A DNA stretch of 64,000 bases from Flavobacterium hydrocarbonoxydans (GCF_009789235.1 NZ_WSTB01000001.1:434001-498000); one strand, 5' to 3'. Positions 20,189 to 34,200 are shown, counted from the stretch's first letter. The notes: generated from the letters alone by a model not told the origin. Numbers and translations: made by a program.

Positions 20189-22726
20189 TTAAAGTTTGTC
20201 CTGCGGGATTGTTGCACTCTCAGGCGGTCCCAGATAAGATGGCTTCAGTCCTCCGGTATTTATCAAAATCTTCTGCAACACAATTCCGGGATCTAAAACA
20301 CGGAAACGTAAAACATGTTTTCCTTTTTTTGTAATCGTATGTTTCGTATTCGAATGAATTAAGTGTTCTGCCTGCCATTTTCCTAATTCTCCGCGATAAT
20401 GCCCGTTAAAGTTGATGAGCTGTGGTTTTTCTCCATCAAATGAAACTTCATAACGCAGCCCTTTATTGCTGTTGAAGTTAAGTGTAGGCGCTAAAAGCAG
20501 TTCTACATTAAATTCTCCGGTTGAAACAAAATCAATTTCATATTCTACAAAAACATTTTCTTGATTACCCGGATATTTATTTTGCGGAAAAGTGGTAATG
20601 CCGCTTTTTGTTTTTCCAAAATCAGGAATCACTTCCCAATGAATTTTGTCTGAATTATTTGCTTTCGAAAAATGTTCTGCTTCGATCGCAACATAGCCAT
20701 CCTTTTCTGCAAATACATTCGACACAATCTGATCTTTTTCTGATACATAACTAATTTCGGGCAGCACATTTTTTGGTCCGTCGTGCCAGGCCTTGTATCC
20801 TATTCTCATCTGATCCATGATGTGAGTCCATTTGCCTCCTGAAATTTCATTATTGTACTTATGCTGAAGAACTGAATCCCTTGCAAAAGTGCTTTTTACC
20901 TGATCCGCAAAAGTATTGGCCAAAGTGTTTTTTTCTGATGCCAGTTTTCTGTTATTGGCCTGTGCAAAATACATTTCATAAAGATTACTACAGGCGTCTA
21001 TAGGATATAAAACCAGTTGAAAATAAGCATCTTTATACTCCGCAGGAATATCATTGTAAATTCTATAAGCATCCAGTGCCAGATTCTTATAGTCCGTAAC
21101 TACCGTTTGGAATTCATTATAATTTTCAAGGCTGTAAGTTTTGCTATCCAGCATTTCCGGAGTGACTCTTCGATTGTATTTCGGATAAGTATTTAATAAT
21201 CGGGCAATTTCTTTGGAATGTTTTGTTCCAAATTGATCCTGAGCCCATTTCTCGGTAAACGCAAAAAGATTCTGAGAGTTGAATTTCTTAGGATTCCATG
21301 CCATTTCTAAAAAGAAACTGATAGGGAATTCCATCGGTTTAAGATCTCCTACATTGACCACCCAAATTTTATCGACCCCGTGTTCATAACTAAGATTCAT
21401 CTGTTCCCAGACTCTTTGTATCGGACTTATATTAATCCATTTCGAATTTCTTGGCCCTCCCACATAATCAAAGTGATAATACATTCCGTAACCGCCTTTA
21501 TGCAAAGGCTTTGTAAGATCTGGAAGTTTGCGTACATTTCCCCAATTATCATCACAAAACAATAAAATAACATCATCCGGAACCCGCATTCCCTGATCAT
21601 AATAGTCCTGTACTTCTTTATATAAAGCCCATACCTGCGGTGTTTTATCGGCTTTTTTTTGGGTTACCTGTGCCAAAATTTTGCGCTGTTCTTTTACAAT
21701 ATTTTCCAGCAAGCTTATGTTGGTACCTTCACTCATGGCCTCATCTCCATCACCGCGCATGCCTACGGTTACTACTTTTTCCCAATTTTTACTGCGTTCG
21801 ATTCCGCTTTTCCAGAAATCATCTAAAACCGTTTTATTTTTAGAATAGTCCCAAACATTAGGAAGATTATTTTTTTTAATGTACCGATGCCAGTCAGTCT
21901 GTGCCAAAGCCATTGGTTCATGGTGCGAAGTCCCAATAACAATTCCCATTTCGTTAGCCAGTGGTCCGCTTGCCGGATCATCATCATAAAAAGCATTTCC
22001 CCACATCGCAGGCCATATATAATTGGCTTTCAGCCTAAGTAATAATTCAAAAACCTTTTCGTAAAACTTACTGTTAAATCCTCCAAATGTTGCTTTAGAC
22101 CAACCACTTAAAGCCGGAGCTTCATCGTTGATAAAAATCCCTCTGTATTTTACGGCTGGTTCTCCATCGCTGTATGTTCCTTTTATAAAATAAATATTTT
22201 CTTTTTGCGCTACAGGCACATCAGCCCAGTAATACCAGGGAGAAACCCCAATTTGCGCTGATAGTTCGTAAATTCCGTACATCGTTCCGCGTTTGTCACT
22301 GCCTGCAATTACAATAGCTTCTTCTACTCCTTTGAATGGATTTTTGATATTTTGAATAACGAATTTTTCATTCTTGCCTTTCAGTAATTTTCCGTCGATT
22401 TTATTTGCTTTAATTAAATCATCAATTACAGAATTGGTTCCGATTGTTCCAATGATAATCAGCGGCGAAGAAGAGTTGGGTTGCTGATTAAAAACAGCAG
22501 GTTTTTCTCCCGTTACTTTTTCAAAATCAGCTTGTAAATTAGCAATCGCACGTAGAATTCCTGTATCTGTTCCGTTACTAACAAAAAAAGAAAGTGGTGT
22601 AGATTTCTCTTTCAATACCATAACATCTCCTGCTTTATTAGTCGTTATAAAAGGCTGTGCTGCTTTTGATATAGGAGCATTAAAAATGAGGAGCAATAGG
22701 CTGATAAATGTTGAAAATCTTTTCAT
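20189..22726 (-). CDS. GH115 xylan alpha-1,2-glucuronidase
   Basis: 845 aa with signal peptide (1-22, ending ISKA). GH115 motifs include VKYRGIFINDEAPAL, MWGNAFYDDDP, GIVIGTSHHEPM, WVVNVGDLKPMEFPISFFLEMAWNP and DNWGNVRKLP. The C-terminal part (from about residue 680, YVAIEAEHFSKANNSDKIHW) is the usual beta-sandwich that completes the GH115 fold. The family removes 4-O-methyl-glucuronate from internal xylose residues of polymeric xylan, which complements GH67 (46157), acting on terminal residues of oligomers. It is followed by GH95 and preceded by repeat copy B. Confidence 0.92.
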   Translation of the reverse strand: MKRFSTFISLLLLIFNAPISKAAQPFITTNKAGDVMVLKEKSTPLSFFVSNGTDTGILRAIANLQADFEKVTGEKPAVFNQQPNSSSPLIIIGTIGTNSVIDDLIKANKIDGKLLKGKNEKFVIQNIKNPFKGVEEAIVIAGSDKRGTMYGIYELSAQIGVSPWYYWADVPVAQKENIYFIKGTYSDGEPAVKYRGIFINDEAPALSGWSKATFGGFNSKFYEKVFELLLRLKANYIWPAMWGNAFYDDDPASGPLANEMGIVIGTSHHEPMALAQTDWHRYIKKNNLPNVWDYSKNKTVLDDFWKSGIERSKNWEKVVTVGMRGDGDEAMSEGTNISLLENIVKEQRKILAQVTQKKADKTPQVWALYKEVQDYYDQGMRVPDDVILLFCDDNWGNVRKLPDLTKPLHKGGYGMYYHFDYVGGPRNSKWINISPIQRVWEQMNLSYEHGVDKIWVVNVGDLKPMEFPISFFLEMAWNPKKFNSQNLFAFTEKWAQDQFGTKHSKEIARLLNTYPKYNRRVTPEMLDSKTYSLENYNEFQTVVTDYKNLALDAYRIYNDIPAEYKDAYFQLVLYPIDACSNLYEMYFAQANNRKLASEKNTLANTFADQVKSTFARDSVLQHKYNNEISGGKWTHIMDQMRIGYKAWHDGPKNVLPEISYVSEKDQIVSNVFAEKDGYVAIEAEHFSKANNSDKIHWEVIPDFGKTKSGITTFPQNKYPGNQENVFVEYEIDFVSTGEFNVELLLAPTLNFNSNKGLRYEVSFDGEKPQLINFNGHYRGELGKWQAEHLIHSNTKHTITKKGKHVLRFRVLDPGIVLQKILINTGGLKPSYLGPPESATIPQDKL

Positions 22727-22778
22727 TATATTTTTTTTAATTGAATAATTTACAAGTTGTAAAGTCTTATTCTATTTA

Positions 22779-22975
22779 AACCGTTTTGGGTGTAATTAAT
22801 AAAAATTTAATTAAACACATAGAAAACATAGATTTTATGATTTTGAAAAAAAGGAAATCAAAAAGAAACTCGTTTCTTCACACATAGCTATGTGTTTTAA
22901 TGCAAGTGAAACGCCTTTTTAAACAGTACAAAATCTATGTTTCTATGTGTTAAAAATAATTTCACCCAATGGGTT
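22779..22975 (+). repeat. MITE-like intergenic repeat, copy B
   Basis: 197 bp between the esterase stop (23006) and the GH115 start (22726). Ends AACCGTTTTGGGTG and CACCCAATGGGTT are inverted. The interior matches copies D, E and F in the same orientation (AAACACATAGAAAACATAGATTT, GAAACTCGTTTC, CACACATAGCTATGTG). It contains no reading frame. Confidence 0.85.
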
Positions 22976-23005
22976 ATTTCTAAAAGTTTGCAAAAAATAA
23001 TTTGC

Positions 23006-25887
<2,882 letters not shown>

Positions 25888-25891
25888 TTTT

Positions 25892-25936
25892 AATGAATTA
25901 TAAACCAATGAATTACAAACCAATGAATTACAAACC
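25892..25936. repeat. 15-bp tandem repeat, three copies
   Basis: AATGAATTAYAAACC is repeated three times (25892, 25907, 25922) and starts again as AATGAGTTA at 25937. It directly follows the degenerate copy C and suggests slippage at the broken end of that element. Confidence 0.85.
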
Positions 25937-25966
25937 AATGAGTTAATTCAATTCTAAAAATTATTT

Positions 25967-27202
25967 CTATTTGAATAAATCCAAATCTATAGCTTCACCC
26001 ATAGTGCGGTAACCCAGTTCATTAGGATGCAAAAAATCGCCATCGTGACTATTGGACAAAATAGTTTTCGAACCCTTTTCTGACATTGCTTTATCAAAAT
26101 CAACTACAGCATCGAAGGCATTACTATTTCGAATCCAGGCGTTTACGATATCTCTGGCCTCCTGTCTGTGTGCTGCGTCATAAAATGATTTTTCGAAAGG
26201 CAAAATGGTACAGCCATACACTTTAATCCCTTTTGCATGAGCCTTAGCAATCATAACTTTATACGCTTCAATAAGTTGCTGAGCTCTGACAGGCGCATCC
26301 TCTGGATTTTTAATCCCTCCAATATCGTTTACACCTTCTAAGAACAATACCCATTTTACACCTTTCAGAGATAATACATCTCTGTCAAAACGATCTAATG
26401 CTGTTGGTCCTAATCCTCCTTTAAGGACACAGTTGCCACCAATTCCTAAATTGAGAACTCCTATGTTCGCTGTTTTTTTATCTGCCAATAATCTGGCCGA
26501 CAAGATATCTGTCCATCTGTTTTGTTTGTTAGTTCCTGATCCACGTCCGTCTGTAATAGAATTTCCTAAGCAAACTATACTCGCAGAACTTTTATCAGCC
26601 CTAACATCCAGTCCCATAATCGAATACCAGTGATCTGTCTTTATAGCCCCTTCGAAAGTGGCATTATTTATATGATCACCAGGCAAAATATAAGAGGTCG
26701 TTCTGGAACCCGGATGCCCTGATGTTTTTTGAGAAGCAGCGCCATAATGAATCGTAATCGCTAAAAGCTGACCTGGCTGTAATGTATAATCAAAGGCGTC
26801 TGAAAACACTTCCTGTTCCGGATTCATTGTTATTCCGGGATTTCCATTAAAACTAATTATTTTTTGAGTTGCAGAATCAATACCCGGAGCAGCAACTACA
26901 TTTGCAACACTTACCGATTTTAGAACTGTTGGCTGATCGCTAAATATATTTGAAAATCGCAATCTCATGCGTTCTCCTCCTATTGAAACCCTGATAATCT
27001 GCCTAAGCGTATTATCTGTAAGGCCTGGAGCCGGAGGCATATTATGCGGTTCTACTAACATTTGTGCCGTAGCCCAGCTGCCCACCCAATTTTCCGTAGT
27101 TGATTTGGTTGCTTCTTTTATAGCCGTCTGACTGGATTTACACCCTAAAACTATTAGGAAGAGAGGTACAAACAATAACCATTTAAAATATATTTTTTTC
27201 AT
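25967..27202 (-). CDS. GDSL/SGNH-family esterase lipoprotein (XynE-like)
   Basis: 411 aa. The N-terminus is a lipoprotein signal with Cys at about residue 21 (LIVLGCKSS). An N-terminal beta-sandwich (SWATAQMLVEP, LRQIIRVSIGGERMRLRFSN) precedes an SGNH hydrolase core with block I GNSITDGRGSG, block II Gly in NLGIGGN, block III LEGVNDIGG and block V DFLHPNELGYR, so Ser, Gly, Asn and His/Asp are all present. The layout resembles the XynE-like acylhydrolases found in Prevotella xylanase clusters. Probable role is deacetylation of xylan or its oligomers at the cell envelope. It lies 55 bases after GH43 and is probably co-transcribed with it. Confidence 0.85.
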   Translation of the reverse strand: MKKIYFKWLLFVPLFLIVLGCKSSQTAIKEATKSTTENWVGSWATAQMLVEPHNMPPAPGLTDNTLRQIIRVSIGGERMRLRFSNIFSDQPTVLKSVSVANVVAAPGIDSATQKIISFNGNPGITMNPEQEVFSDAFDYTLQPGQLLAITIHYGAASQKTSGHPGSRTTSYILPGDHINNATFEGAIKTDHWYSIMGLDVRADKSSASIVCLGNSITDGRGSGTNKQNRWTDILSARLLADKKTANIGVLNLGIGGNCVLKGGLGPTALDRFDRDVLSLKGVKWVLFLEGVNDIGGIKNPEDAPVRAQQLIEAYKVMIAKAHAKGIKVYGCTILPFEKSFYDAAHRQEARDIVNAWIRNSNAFDAVVDFDKAMSEKGSKTILSNSHDGDFLHPNELGYRTMGEAIDLDLFK

Positions 27203-27257
27203 ATCTAATTTTTAAAGAATAATGAGTATTTTGTTTGATAACAGACCCAACGTTCTT

Positions 27258-28994
27258 TTATTCTACCTTAGCATCATTTGCAGAAGTGGCATATAATCCA
27301 ACCAAAGCTCCCGTAAAGCCTCCTGCCACATTTGTCGAAAGAATGTCACCCGAAACACTTTCGCCTAAATTTTTGAACACCACACCATCCTGTGAATAGC
27401 TAAATTGGTAGCTGTCTCCAGTGGCTTTTACCTGCAAACGAATTGGTTTTTTGATTTCTATTTTGGTACTTGCTATAATTTTTGATTGACCTTTTTCTGT
27501 TCTTTCTAACAAGATATAGGTTTCTTTTCCTTTTTTGGTTATTCCAAAAACATAATTAAAACGTTCATTTTGTAAGCATACAATTCCTGCCAGATCTTTT
27601 TCAGATTCCGGTTTGAAATCGATAGTGGTGGCAAAAGAAAAAGTATTGTGCATTTGTCTGTAAAAAAGTGTCGAAGTAGGTTTTACTTCTTTTATATTTA
27701 CTTCAAATGGATTAATCTGCAATCCTTTTTTAGTTATCGAAATAAAATTTTCACGAGGACCTCTAAGTCCTATCCATCTGTAATCTAGTTTTTCGGAAGT
27801 AAAATTTTCGGTAAACGTAAAATTTCCATTCGGGAAAAAACCTTCTTTACCGGTCTTATTTTCAGTAACTCCGTTGGGCATTTTTATTTTTGGCTCCAAA
27901 GGAACTAACCCATTCTCGAAAACAGGAAAAACTCCTGACCAATCCACTGGCAGCATAAAAGTTTCACGCCCTGTATTTACTCTGTCTTTATCATTAGGAC
28001 GAACGCCTAAAAACACACCATAATATTTATTATCAGGTCCAAGAACCAAATCTGCATGTCCCGCCCAATCTACCTTATCGGCTCTGTCTTTAGGAAAATA
28101 TCTTTGTGTAAGAATCGGGTTATTTGATGCCGGTTTAAAAGGTCCTTTTGGGCTATCACTAACAAAAATAACCTCGCTGTGATTTCCTCCGGTTCCGCCT
28201 TCAGCGCACATTAAATAATAGCGTCCGTCTTTTTTATACAAGTGAGGCGCTTCAATCCATATTGGTTTTTTAGAAAGATCAACTCCTCCATCTACAATAA
28301 TTTTATCCGTACCCGGAATTACTTTATCATTTGCAAGATCATATTCCCAAACTTTAATGACACGATGTCCCTGATACAATTCTTTGCCTTTATCCGGAGC
28401 ATCGTTGTGTACTACATACCCTTTTCCGTTATCATCAAAAAAGATACAAGGGTCAATACCATCGAAACCTAATTTTATAGGACTTCCCCATCCTTTCATA
28501 GGATCTTTTGTTTTAACAATAATATTGCCCAGACCTCCTGAAAAAGCCGTTACAATCATATAAAAAGTATCATTATGAGGATTATAGGTAATTCCCGGAG
28601 CATAAACGCCCTGGCTGATACCGGTATCATGAGGATTAAACTCCGAAACCTTATTTAATACTCCTCCCAAATCTGTCCAATTGACTAAATCTTTAGAATG
28701 AAAAATAGGCACTCCCGGAAACATGGCAAATGAGGAACACACCATATAATAATCATCTCCCTTTCTGGTAATAGCCGGATCAGGATAACATCCCTGTAAA
28801 ACCGGAGAATAAAATTCATCTGATTTCAATGGATTATTTTTATAAATACCATCATCTCCCTGATAAACCACATTCGAAAAAACAGGTGCTTTTGGAGTTG
28901 TTTTTTTTACAAGGGTATCCTTGCTGGTTATTCCATTAAAAGAAAAAAGAAATAATATGGATGATAGTAGGAAAAAAAGAGGATATTTCTTCAT
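27258..28994 (-). CDS. secreted GH43 beta-xylosidase/alpha-L-arabinofuranosidase
   Basis: 578 aa with signal peptide (1-24). The five-bladed propeller begins YSPVLQGCYPDPAITRKGDD, with the catalytic base Asp in CYPDP, and includes PGVPIFHSKDLVNW, IDPCIFFDDNG (pKa-modulating Asp) and WIEAPHLYKKDGRYYL (acid Glu in IEAPH). A C-terminal beta-sandwich (about 385-578, FTENFTSEKLDYRW onwards) is of the kind found in GH43 subfamilies 10-12. Subfamily and specificity cannot be resolved by eye. It is the first gene after susD2, from which it is separated by a hairpin terminator, so it is transcribed by read-through or from its own promoter. Confidence 0.88.
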   Translation of the reverse strand: MKKYPLFFLLSSILFLFSFNGITSKDTLVKKTTPKAPVFSNVVYQGDDGIYKNNPLKSDEFYSPVLQGCYPDPAITRKGDDYYMVCSSFAMFPGVPIFHSKDLVNWTDLGGVLNKVSEFNPHDTGISQGVYAPGITYNPHNDTFYMIVTAFSGGLGNIIVKTKDPMKGWGSPIKLGFDGIDPCIFFDDNGKGYVVHNDAPDKGKELYQGHRVIKVWEYDLANDKVIPGTDKIIVDGGVDLSKKPIWIEAPHLYKKDGRYYLMCAEGGTGGNHSEVIFVSDSPKGPFKPASNNPILTQRYFPKDRADKVDWAGHADLVLGPDNKYYGVFLGVRPNDKDRVNTGRETFMLPVDWSGVFPVFENGLVPLEPKIKMPNGVTENKTGKEGFFPNGNFTFTENFTSEKLDYRWIGLRGPRENFISITKKGLQINPFEVNIKEVKPTSTLFYRQMHNTFSFATTIDFKPESEKDLAGIVCLQNERFNYVFGITKKGKETYILLERTEKGQSKIIASTKIEIKKPIRLQVKATGDSYQFSYSQDGVVFKNLGESVSGDILSTNVAGGFTGALVGLYATSANDAKVE

Positions 28995-29011
28995 TTGTAC
29001 TGATTTATTAT

Positions 29012-29038
29012 AGACATTTTCTTTATTGAAAAATGTCT
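29012..29038 (-). promoter_or_regulatory. leader hairpin of GH43
   Basis: Arms AGACATTTT (29012-29020) and AAAATGTCT (29030-29038), 9 bp perfect with a 9-nt loop, 18-44 bases upstream of the GH43 start. In the leader mRNA this could affect stability or initiation. The role is inferred. Confidence 0.45.
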
Positions 29039-29086
29039 GGTTATTTTAAAATATTCAATTTAAACAAATGCCGTTTTATATTTAAT

Positions 29087-29105
29087 GTTGATTGTTGCAA
29101 TCAAC
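29087..29105. promoter_or_regulatory. 19-bp palindrome upstream of GH43
   Basis: GTTGATTG-TTG-CAATCAAC, a perfect 8-bp inverted repeat with a 3-bp spacer, 93 bases upstream of GH43. It differs from the CAATCGGTTG operator, though both contain CAAT and TTG half-sites. It may be a regulator site. Confidence 0.4.
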
Positions 29106-29170
29106 TTCATTTTCTGTAAAAATAATTATCTGAAAAACATTTTATTCTAAATTGAATTTACAATTTAAAA

Positions 29171-29192
29171 GCCGAGGGAATTATCCCTCGGC
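29171..29192 (-). terminator. terminator after susC2-susD2
   Basis: Perfect 9-bp GC-rich stem GCCGAGGGA/TCCCTCGGC with loop ATTA, 95 bases past the susD2 stop codon. On the minus strand it is followed by TTTTAAATTG, a short T-run. Partial termination here would keep SusC/SusD transcript above enzyme transcript. Confidence 0.8.
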
Positions 29193-29287
29193 TTCAAACT
29201 TAAGCAAACTTACACAACCAACTTAAAGCATTATTCTGTAAAATCAACACTTATAATTATGGTTAAATTTGCCCATCGTATGATAAA

Positions 29288-31234
29288 TTAGTTATATCCA
29301 GGATTCTGATATTCTGCTTTTTCAGCAGCACTCATTTCCATTAAATCTATTTGACCTTGCGGTATTGGACGTAAATAATGATGCGGCTCAATAGTTCTGG
29401 TAATTACCTCTGGCGTATGCTGACCGTAATTTGATCCTCCAATTGAGTACGTACCAGCAAGCTCATTCCATTTTTGAGTTCTTACTAAATCATACCAACG
29501 GTATCCTTCGCCATAGTATTCGCGAGAACGTTCCGCAAGAATATAATTAATCGTAATTACTGCAGGAGTTGCAGCTGTCAATAGCGCACTATTGTCTGCA
29601 CTTTTTGCCATATTACCATTGTTATCCCAACGCCATTTTCCTGCACGTGCACGTATTACATTGATAAGATTTCTGGCAGTCATAGAACCAGTCGCTCCTT
29701 TTACAGCAGCCTCAGCCGCTACAAAATAAAGTTCAGAAAATTTAGCAACCGGGTAAGGTCTTGTACTTCCTGCATTAGGTTGTCCTAATCCACCAGCGTT
29801 ATCTGTACGATATGGTCCTAACTTCCATAAACCTGGATATACAATTCTGCTTATTCCCAATGGAGAAATTACATAATCAGCTCTTCCTGGTAAAGTTCCG
29901 GCACCAACACCATTATCTCCTGCTCCTGTAGGGTATGCAATTGGTGTAGCAGGTTCGTTGTTAAGGAAACTTAAAATCGCATCACCTGCATTTATTGGTA
30001 ATGAATTTGCATTGTAAAGTGTAGCTACATCTGTTAGTCCTGTACCTTTTAAATTCCAGTTACCACGGTAAACAGCAGCAAATGTTCCATCGTATCTTGA
30101 ATCATTTGTTTTATCAGCAAAAGTGTTAGTAAAAACTTCAATAGGTGGCGCCATTCTTGTCCAAGGACGTCCTAAAAACTGATCGGCTGCACGCTGTACA
30201 GTAGAAACTGATCCTCCTGCTGCATTTTTACTTCTTATTGCAGTATAATTCCATGTACCCATCCAGCCAGCGAAGTTATCAGGTGAGCCACCACTTCCGT
30301 AAGTAAGACTGGCACCATTATAATATTCACTTGCTTCAGTATGATCGGCATAAAGCATGACTTCTTTGTTACGATCATTTGATCCTAAATTAACATCATA
30401 ATAATAATCCAGTAAACCATTTGTACCCGGATTGTTAATTCCTTCTAAAGCCACATCGTAAGCCTTTTGAAAATACCATTGTGCATTGTGCCCATCAGGA
30501 TCTGTTCTAGGTGTTTCAGGATAAGTTGGAATATTATTTGGGTTTTCTAACCACCAGGCGTAAGTCAGGTAAGCTTTTGCCAACATTAAACGGGCTAATG
30601 TTTTAGTTGCCGTACCAGTTAATCTTGGGGCATCAGGCAAATCATTAACAGCTGTTACCAAATCTGGAAAAATAGCTTTAGTATAAACTTCACTAACTGT
30701 ATTACGCTTAGAAGATCTTGATGGCTGATTGTTGAATTTCAATTCACCAGCACCTAAATCTAAAGGTACTCCTCCAAAATTTTGCACTAATAAAAAATAA
30801 TCAAAAGCTCTAAAAAATCTGGATTCCGCAATTAAACTGCTTGCAACACCTACTGCTGCAGCATTTTCAATAATTCCGCTGGCAGTATTTATATCATTAT
30901 AAGAATTATTCCAAACTACATCAGCTCTGCTCGAATTTGGATTAATAACTCCAACTCCAGACAAATCATGATCTTTAAAGTTTCCGTCAGCACTTTGTGC
31001 GTACGTATTTTCATCCGTACCGGTCTGAACAGAATTGTAATAATATGCCTGTCCGTATATCCAGCGTAAGTGAGCATAATGAGAGGTTAATCCCTGAATT
31101 ACTCCCTGTTCTGTTTTAAAATAACCTGGCTCATAAAAGTCATGTGGTTTTTCTTCTAAAATATCAGAGCAGCCTGCAAAGGAGAACAAAACTACTGATC
31201 CTATAATTAATTTTTTATAAATATATCGTTTCAT
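29288..31234 (-). CDS. SusD/RagB-family glycan-binding lipoprotein (locus 2, xylan)
   Basis: 648 aa, longer than SusD1. Lipoprotein signal with Cys22 (FSFAGCSDIL). SusD hallmarks: LEEKPHDFYEPGYFKTEQGV at the N-terminus, ESRFFRAFDYFLLVQNFGGVP in the TPR part, and RSREYYGEGYRWYDLVRTQ...YLRPIPQGQIDLM at the C-terminus. It starts 12 bases after susC2. With the enzyme block on one side and xylose metabolism on the other, it is most likely the xylo-oligosaccharide-binding lid. Confidence 0.94.
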   Translation of the reverse strand: MKRYIYKKLIIGSVVLFSFAGCSDILEEKPHDFYEPGYFKTEQGVIQGLTSHYAHLRWIYGQAYYYNSVQTGTDENTYAQSADGNFKDHDLSGVGVINPNSSRADVVWNNSYNDINTASGIIENAAAVGVASSLIAESRFFRAFDYFLLVQNFGGVPLDLGAGELKFNNQPSRSSKRNTVSEVYTKAIFPDLVTAVNDLPDAPRLTGTATKTLARLMLAKAYLTYAWWLENPNNIPTYPETPRTDPDGHNAQWYFQKAYDVALEGINNPGTNGLLDYYYDVNLGSNDRNKEVMLYADHTEASEYYNGASLTYGSGGSPDNFAGWMGTWNYTAIRSKNAAGGSVSTVQRAADQFLGRPWTRMAPPIEVFTNTFADKTNDSRYDGTFAAVYRGNWNLKGTGLTDVATLYNANSLPINAGDAILSFLNNEPATPIAYPTGAGDNGVGAGTLPGRADYVISPLGISRIVYPGLWKLGPYRTDNAGGLGQPNAGSTRPYPVAKFSELYFVAAEAAVKGATGSMTARNLINVIRARAGKWRWDNNGNMAKSADNSALLTAATPAVITINYILAERSREYYGEGYRWYDLVRTQKWNELAGTYSIGGSNYGQHTPEVITRTIEPHHYLRPIPQGQIDLMEMSAAEKAEYQNPGYN

Positions 31235-31246
31235 GGTTGTTCTTGA

Positions 31247-34200
31247 TTAAAATGTTAAATTAAGTCCGAATAAAAAATTTCTGGTTGAAGGTGTATTAGT
31301 TCCAATAACCAAAAACCTGCGTTGGTATGAATTTACAGCCTGATTTTCATCTCCATAAGAATTCGTTTCAGGATCCATTCCAGACTGTTTGTGGTAAGGA
31401 GAGAAAAGTACAAAAGGATTTTGTGCTGTAACATAAAGTCTCAATTTTTCAATTCCTAAATCTCTCATGAATTGCTGATCTAATGTATAACCTAAAGTTA
31501 AGGCTCTAATTTTTAAATAAGAAGCGTCAAAATACCCCATTGTTGACATATATTTTGGGTTATCTCCACTTCTAATACCTCTTGGATTAGGGAATTCAGC
31601 ATCTGTGTTTTCAGGAGTCCAGTAATCCACATCTACGTTACTTCTTCTTCCGTTAAGAAGATTAAGATAACTAGCACCACCATAAAGTGTACTGATTAAT
31701 ACCCCGCCACTTTTGAATGCTCCAACGGCAGAAAAATCGAAACCTTTATACGTTAAATTTGTATTGAAACCTCCCTGAAAATCCGGGTCAGTATCTATAA
31801 TTTGTCTGTCGCTCGCATTGATGGCGCGTGTTGGTGAACCATCTGCATTAAACTCTCCGGTGTATTTTACTTTAATTGACCCTACCACTGTTCCTTGTTG
31901 ATTTACACCAGTAGGACCAGGCTCGTATATAGACATATGAGCATCACCTTCCTGCCAGATACCTACTTTTTCATAATCGTAAATAGAATTGATATTGTGG
32001 CCTACAAACCAAGAGTTTCCTTCATCTCTTGTAGCTCCTGAAGCAAGTGCTACTAACTTATTGTCATTTGCGTAAAAGTTGAAACCAACTGACCAGGTCA
32101 GTCCATCTGGATTGTCCAGAATAACACCGTTTAATGCTATTTCGTAACCTTTGTTTTCAGATTCTCCTACGTTTGCAACATAACTGCTCACACCCGATGT
32201 TGAAGGCAATTGTACTCTTTGCAGAATATCCTTCGTATTTGTTTTGTAATATTCGATTGTACCGGATAAACGATTATTAAAGAATCCAAAATCTAATCCA
32301 TAATTCCAGGTTGTAGAAAACTCCCATCCTAAGTTCGGATTAGGCAATTCTGTAACATATACACCCGTTGAGTTTGTGCTGCCAAAATTGTATGGTCTGG
32401 TACTCAAAGCTCCTAAAGTTGCATATGGATTAACGGCCTGATTAGAAGTTTCACCATATCCTGCACGTAATTTTAGTAAATTAACCCATGAAAGATTTTT
32501 CATAAAAGATTCATTCGAAACAGTCCATCCTGCAGAAACAGCTGGATACGTTACCCATTGATTTCCTTTAGCCAGTCTTGATGAACCATCTGAACGCACG
32601 GTTGCAGAAAGAAAATATTTATTATCATAAGAATACATCGCTCTGGCCATATACGAACTTAGTCCCCATTGTGTATAATCCTGATTGGCAGGATTTATAA
32701 CGGCTTCTTCTTCACTCTGACCCAGGTTGTAAAACTGAAACGCATCAGAAGTAATTCCGTTTCTTGCTATCTGAGAAGTATTTCCTGTAAACTGCTCGTT
32801 TGAATACAACCCAACAAAATTGATTGTATGTTTGTCTGCAAAAGTCTTATCATACGTTAATAAATTCTCGATAAGCCATTGAGTTGACATTGTATTGCTA
32901 ATAGAAGCATTTGAAATCGTGGCTGGATTTACATCAAATACACCAAATCCTTCATAATAGCCGCTGTTAGAAGTACGAAAATTCAATCCGGTGTTCATAC
33001 GGTATTTTAATCCCTCTACACCTGGTATTTTTACTTCTGCAAAAATATTATTATAAGAACTAAACGCTCTGGTTTGATTTACATACGAATCTCCTAAACC
33101 TCTAATCGTTTCTCTTGTATAAACCCAGTTTTCGTCAGCTCCCATTCTAACAGTTCTTTTCAAAGATCCATCTTCATTATAAGGATTAGCTAATGGAGAA
33201 GTTCCTAAAATAGTTCCTGTACCAATATTATCGCCATTTGTAATCGCGTAATTAGTATTCGTATTAAATCCTATACGGATCGATTTTCCTAATTGCTGAT
33301 CTAAACCTGCTCTTAGTGTAAAACGTTCGTATTTTTGACCCGGTAATACTGATTCTTCTTTGTAATATCCTAATCCTGCATTGTATGCACCACTCTCACT
33401 ACCTCCAGAAACACTTACGTCATGACTAACCATCTCGCCAGCTCCGTATAATGAATCCTGCCAGTCTATATTTGTATCTCTTGTTTCATCAACACCATCA
33501 GTATATAAAGTAGAATAATCACGAAGTGCAGCAAATTTAGCACCATCCATCATATCGTATTTACCAAAAACCTGCTTGATACCTGTAAATCCATTATAGG
33601 TAAAGGTTGCTTTTTGGTTTTTACGTCCTTTATTACTGGTTACTAATATAACACCATTTGCTCCACGAGAACCATAAATAGCCGTTGCAGAAGCGTCTTT
33701 CAAAATATCAACAGATTTAATATCAACCGGGTTAATATCACCAATCTGACCTGCAAACGGAACCCCGTCCAGTACAACTAAAGGATCATTACTTCCTGTA
33801 AGTGATCTGGTTCCACGAATACGAATCTGCATAGCCGCTCCAGGTTTAGACGAAGTCTGCGTTAGCTCAACCCCTGCCAATCTACCCTGTAATGCCTGAG
33901 TTATATTAGCTGATTGTACTTCGTTAAGTTCTTTCCCTCCAATAGTAGCTACCGATCCGGTTACGGCTTCTTTACGTTGCACACCGTACCCGATTACGAC
34001 TACTTCTTTTAGAGCACTAAAATCTTCTTCGAGTACTACATTTATTTGTTTTTGGCCGTTTACGGAGACTTCTTTGGTTTTTAAACCCAGAAAGCTGAAA
34101 ACCAAAACGCCATTATTGGGTACATTGGTAATAGAATAAGTACCATCGAAACTCGTACTTACACCATTTTTTGTCCCTTTTAGAGTCACATTAGCTCCAG

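Noticed and set aside
25892..25936. Tandem repeat as a CRISPR-like array
   Set aside because: Units are 15 bp and directly adjacent, with no spacers and no cas genes.
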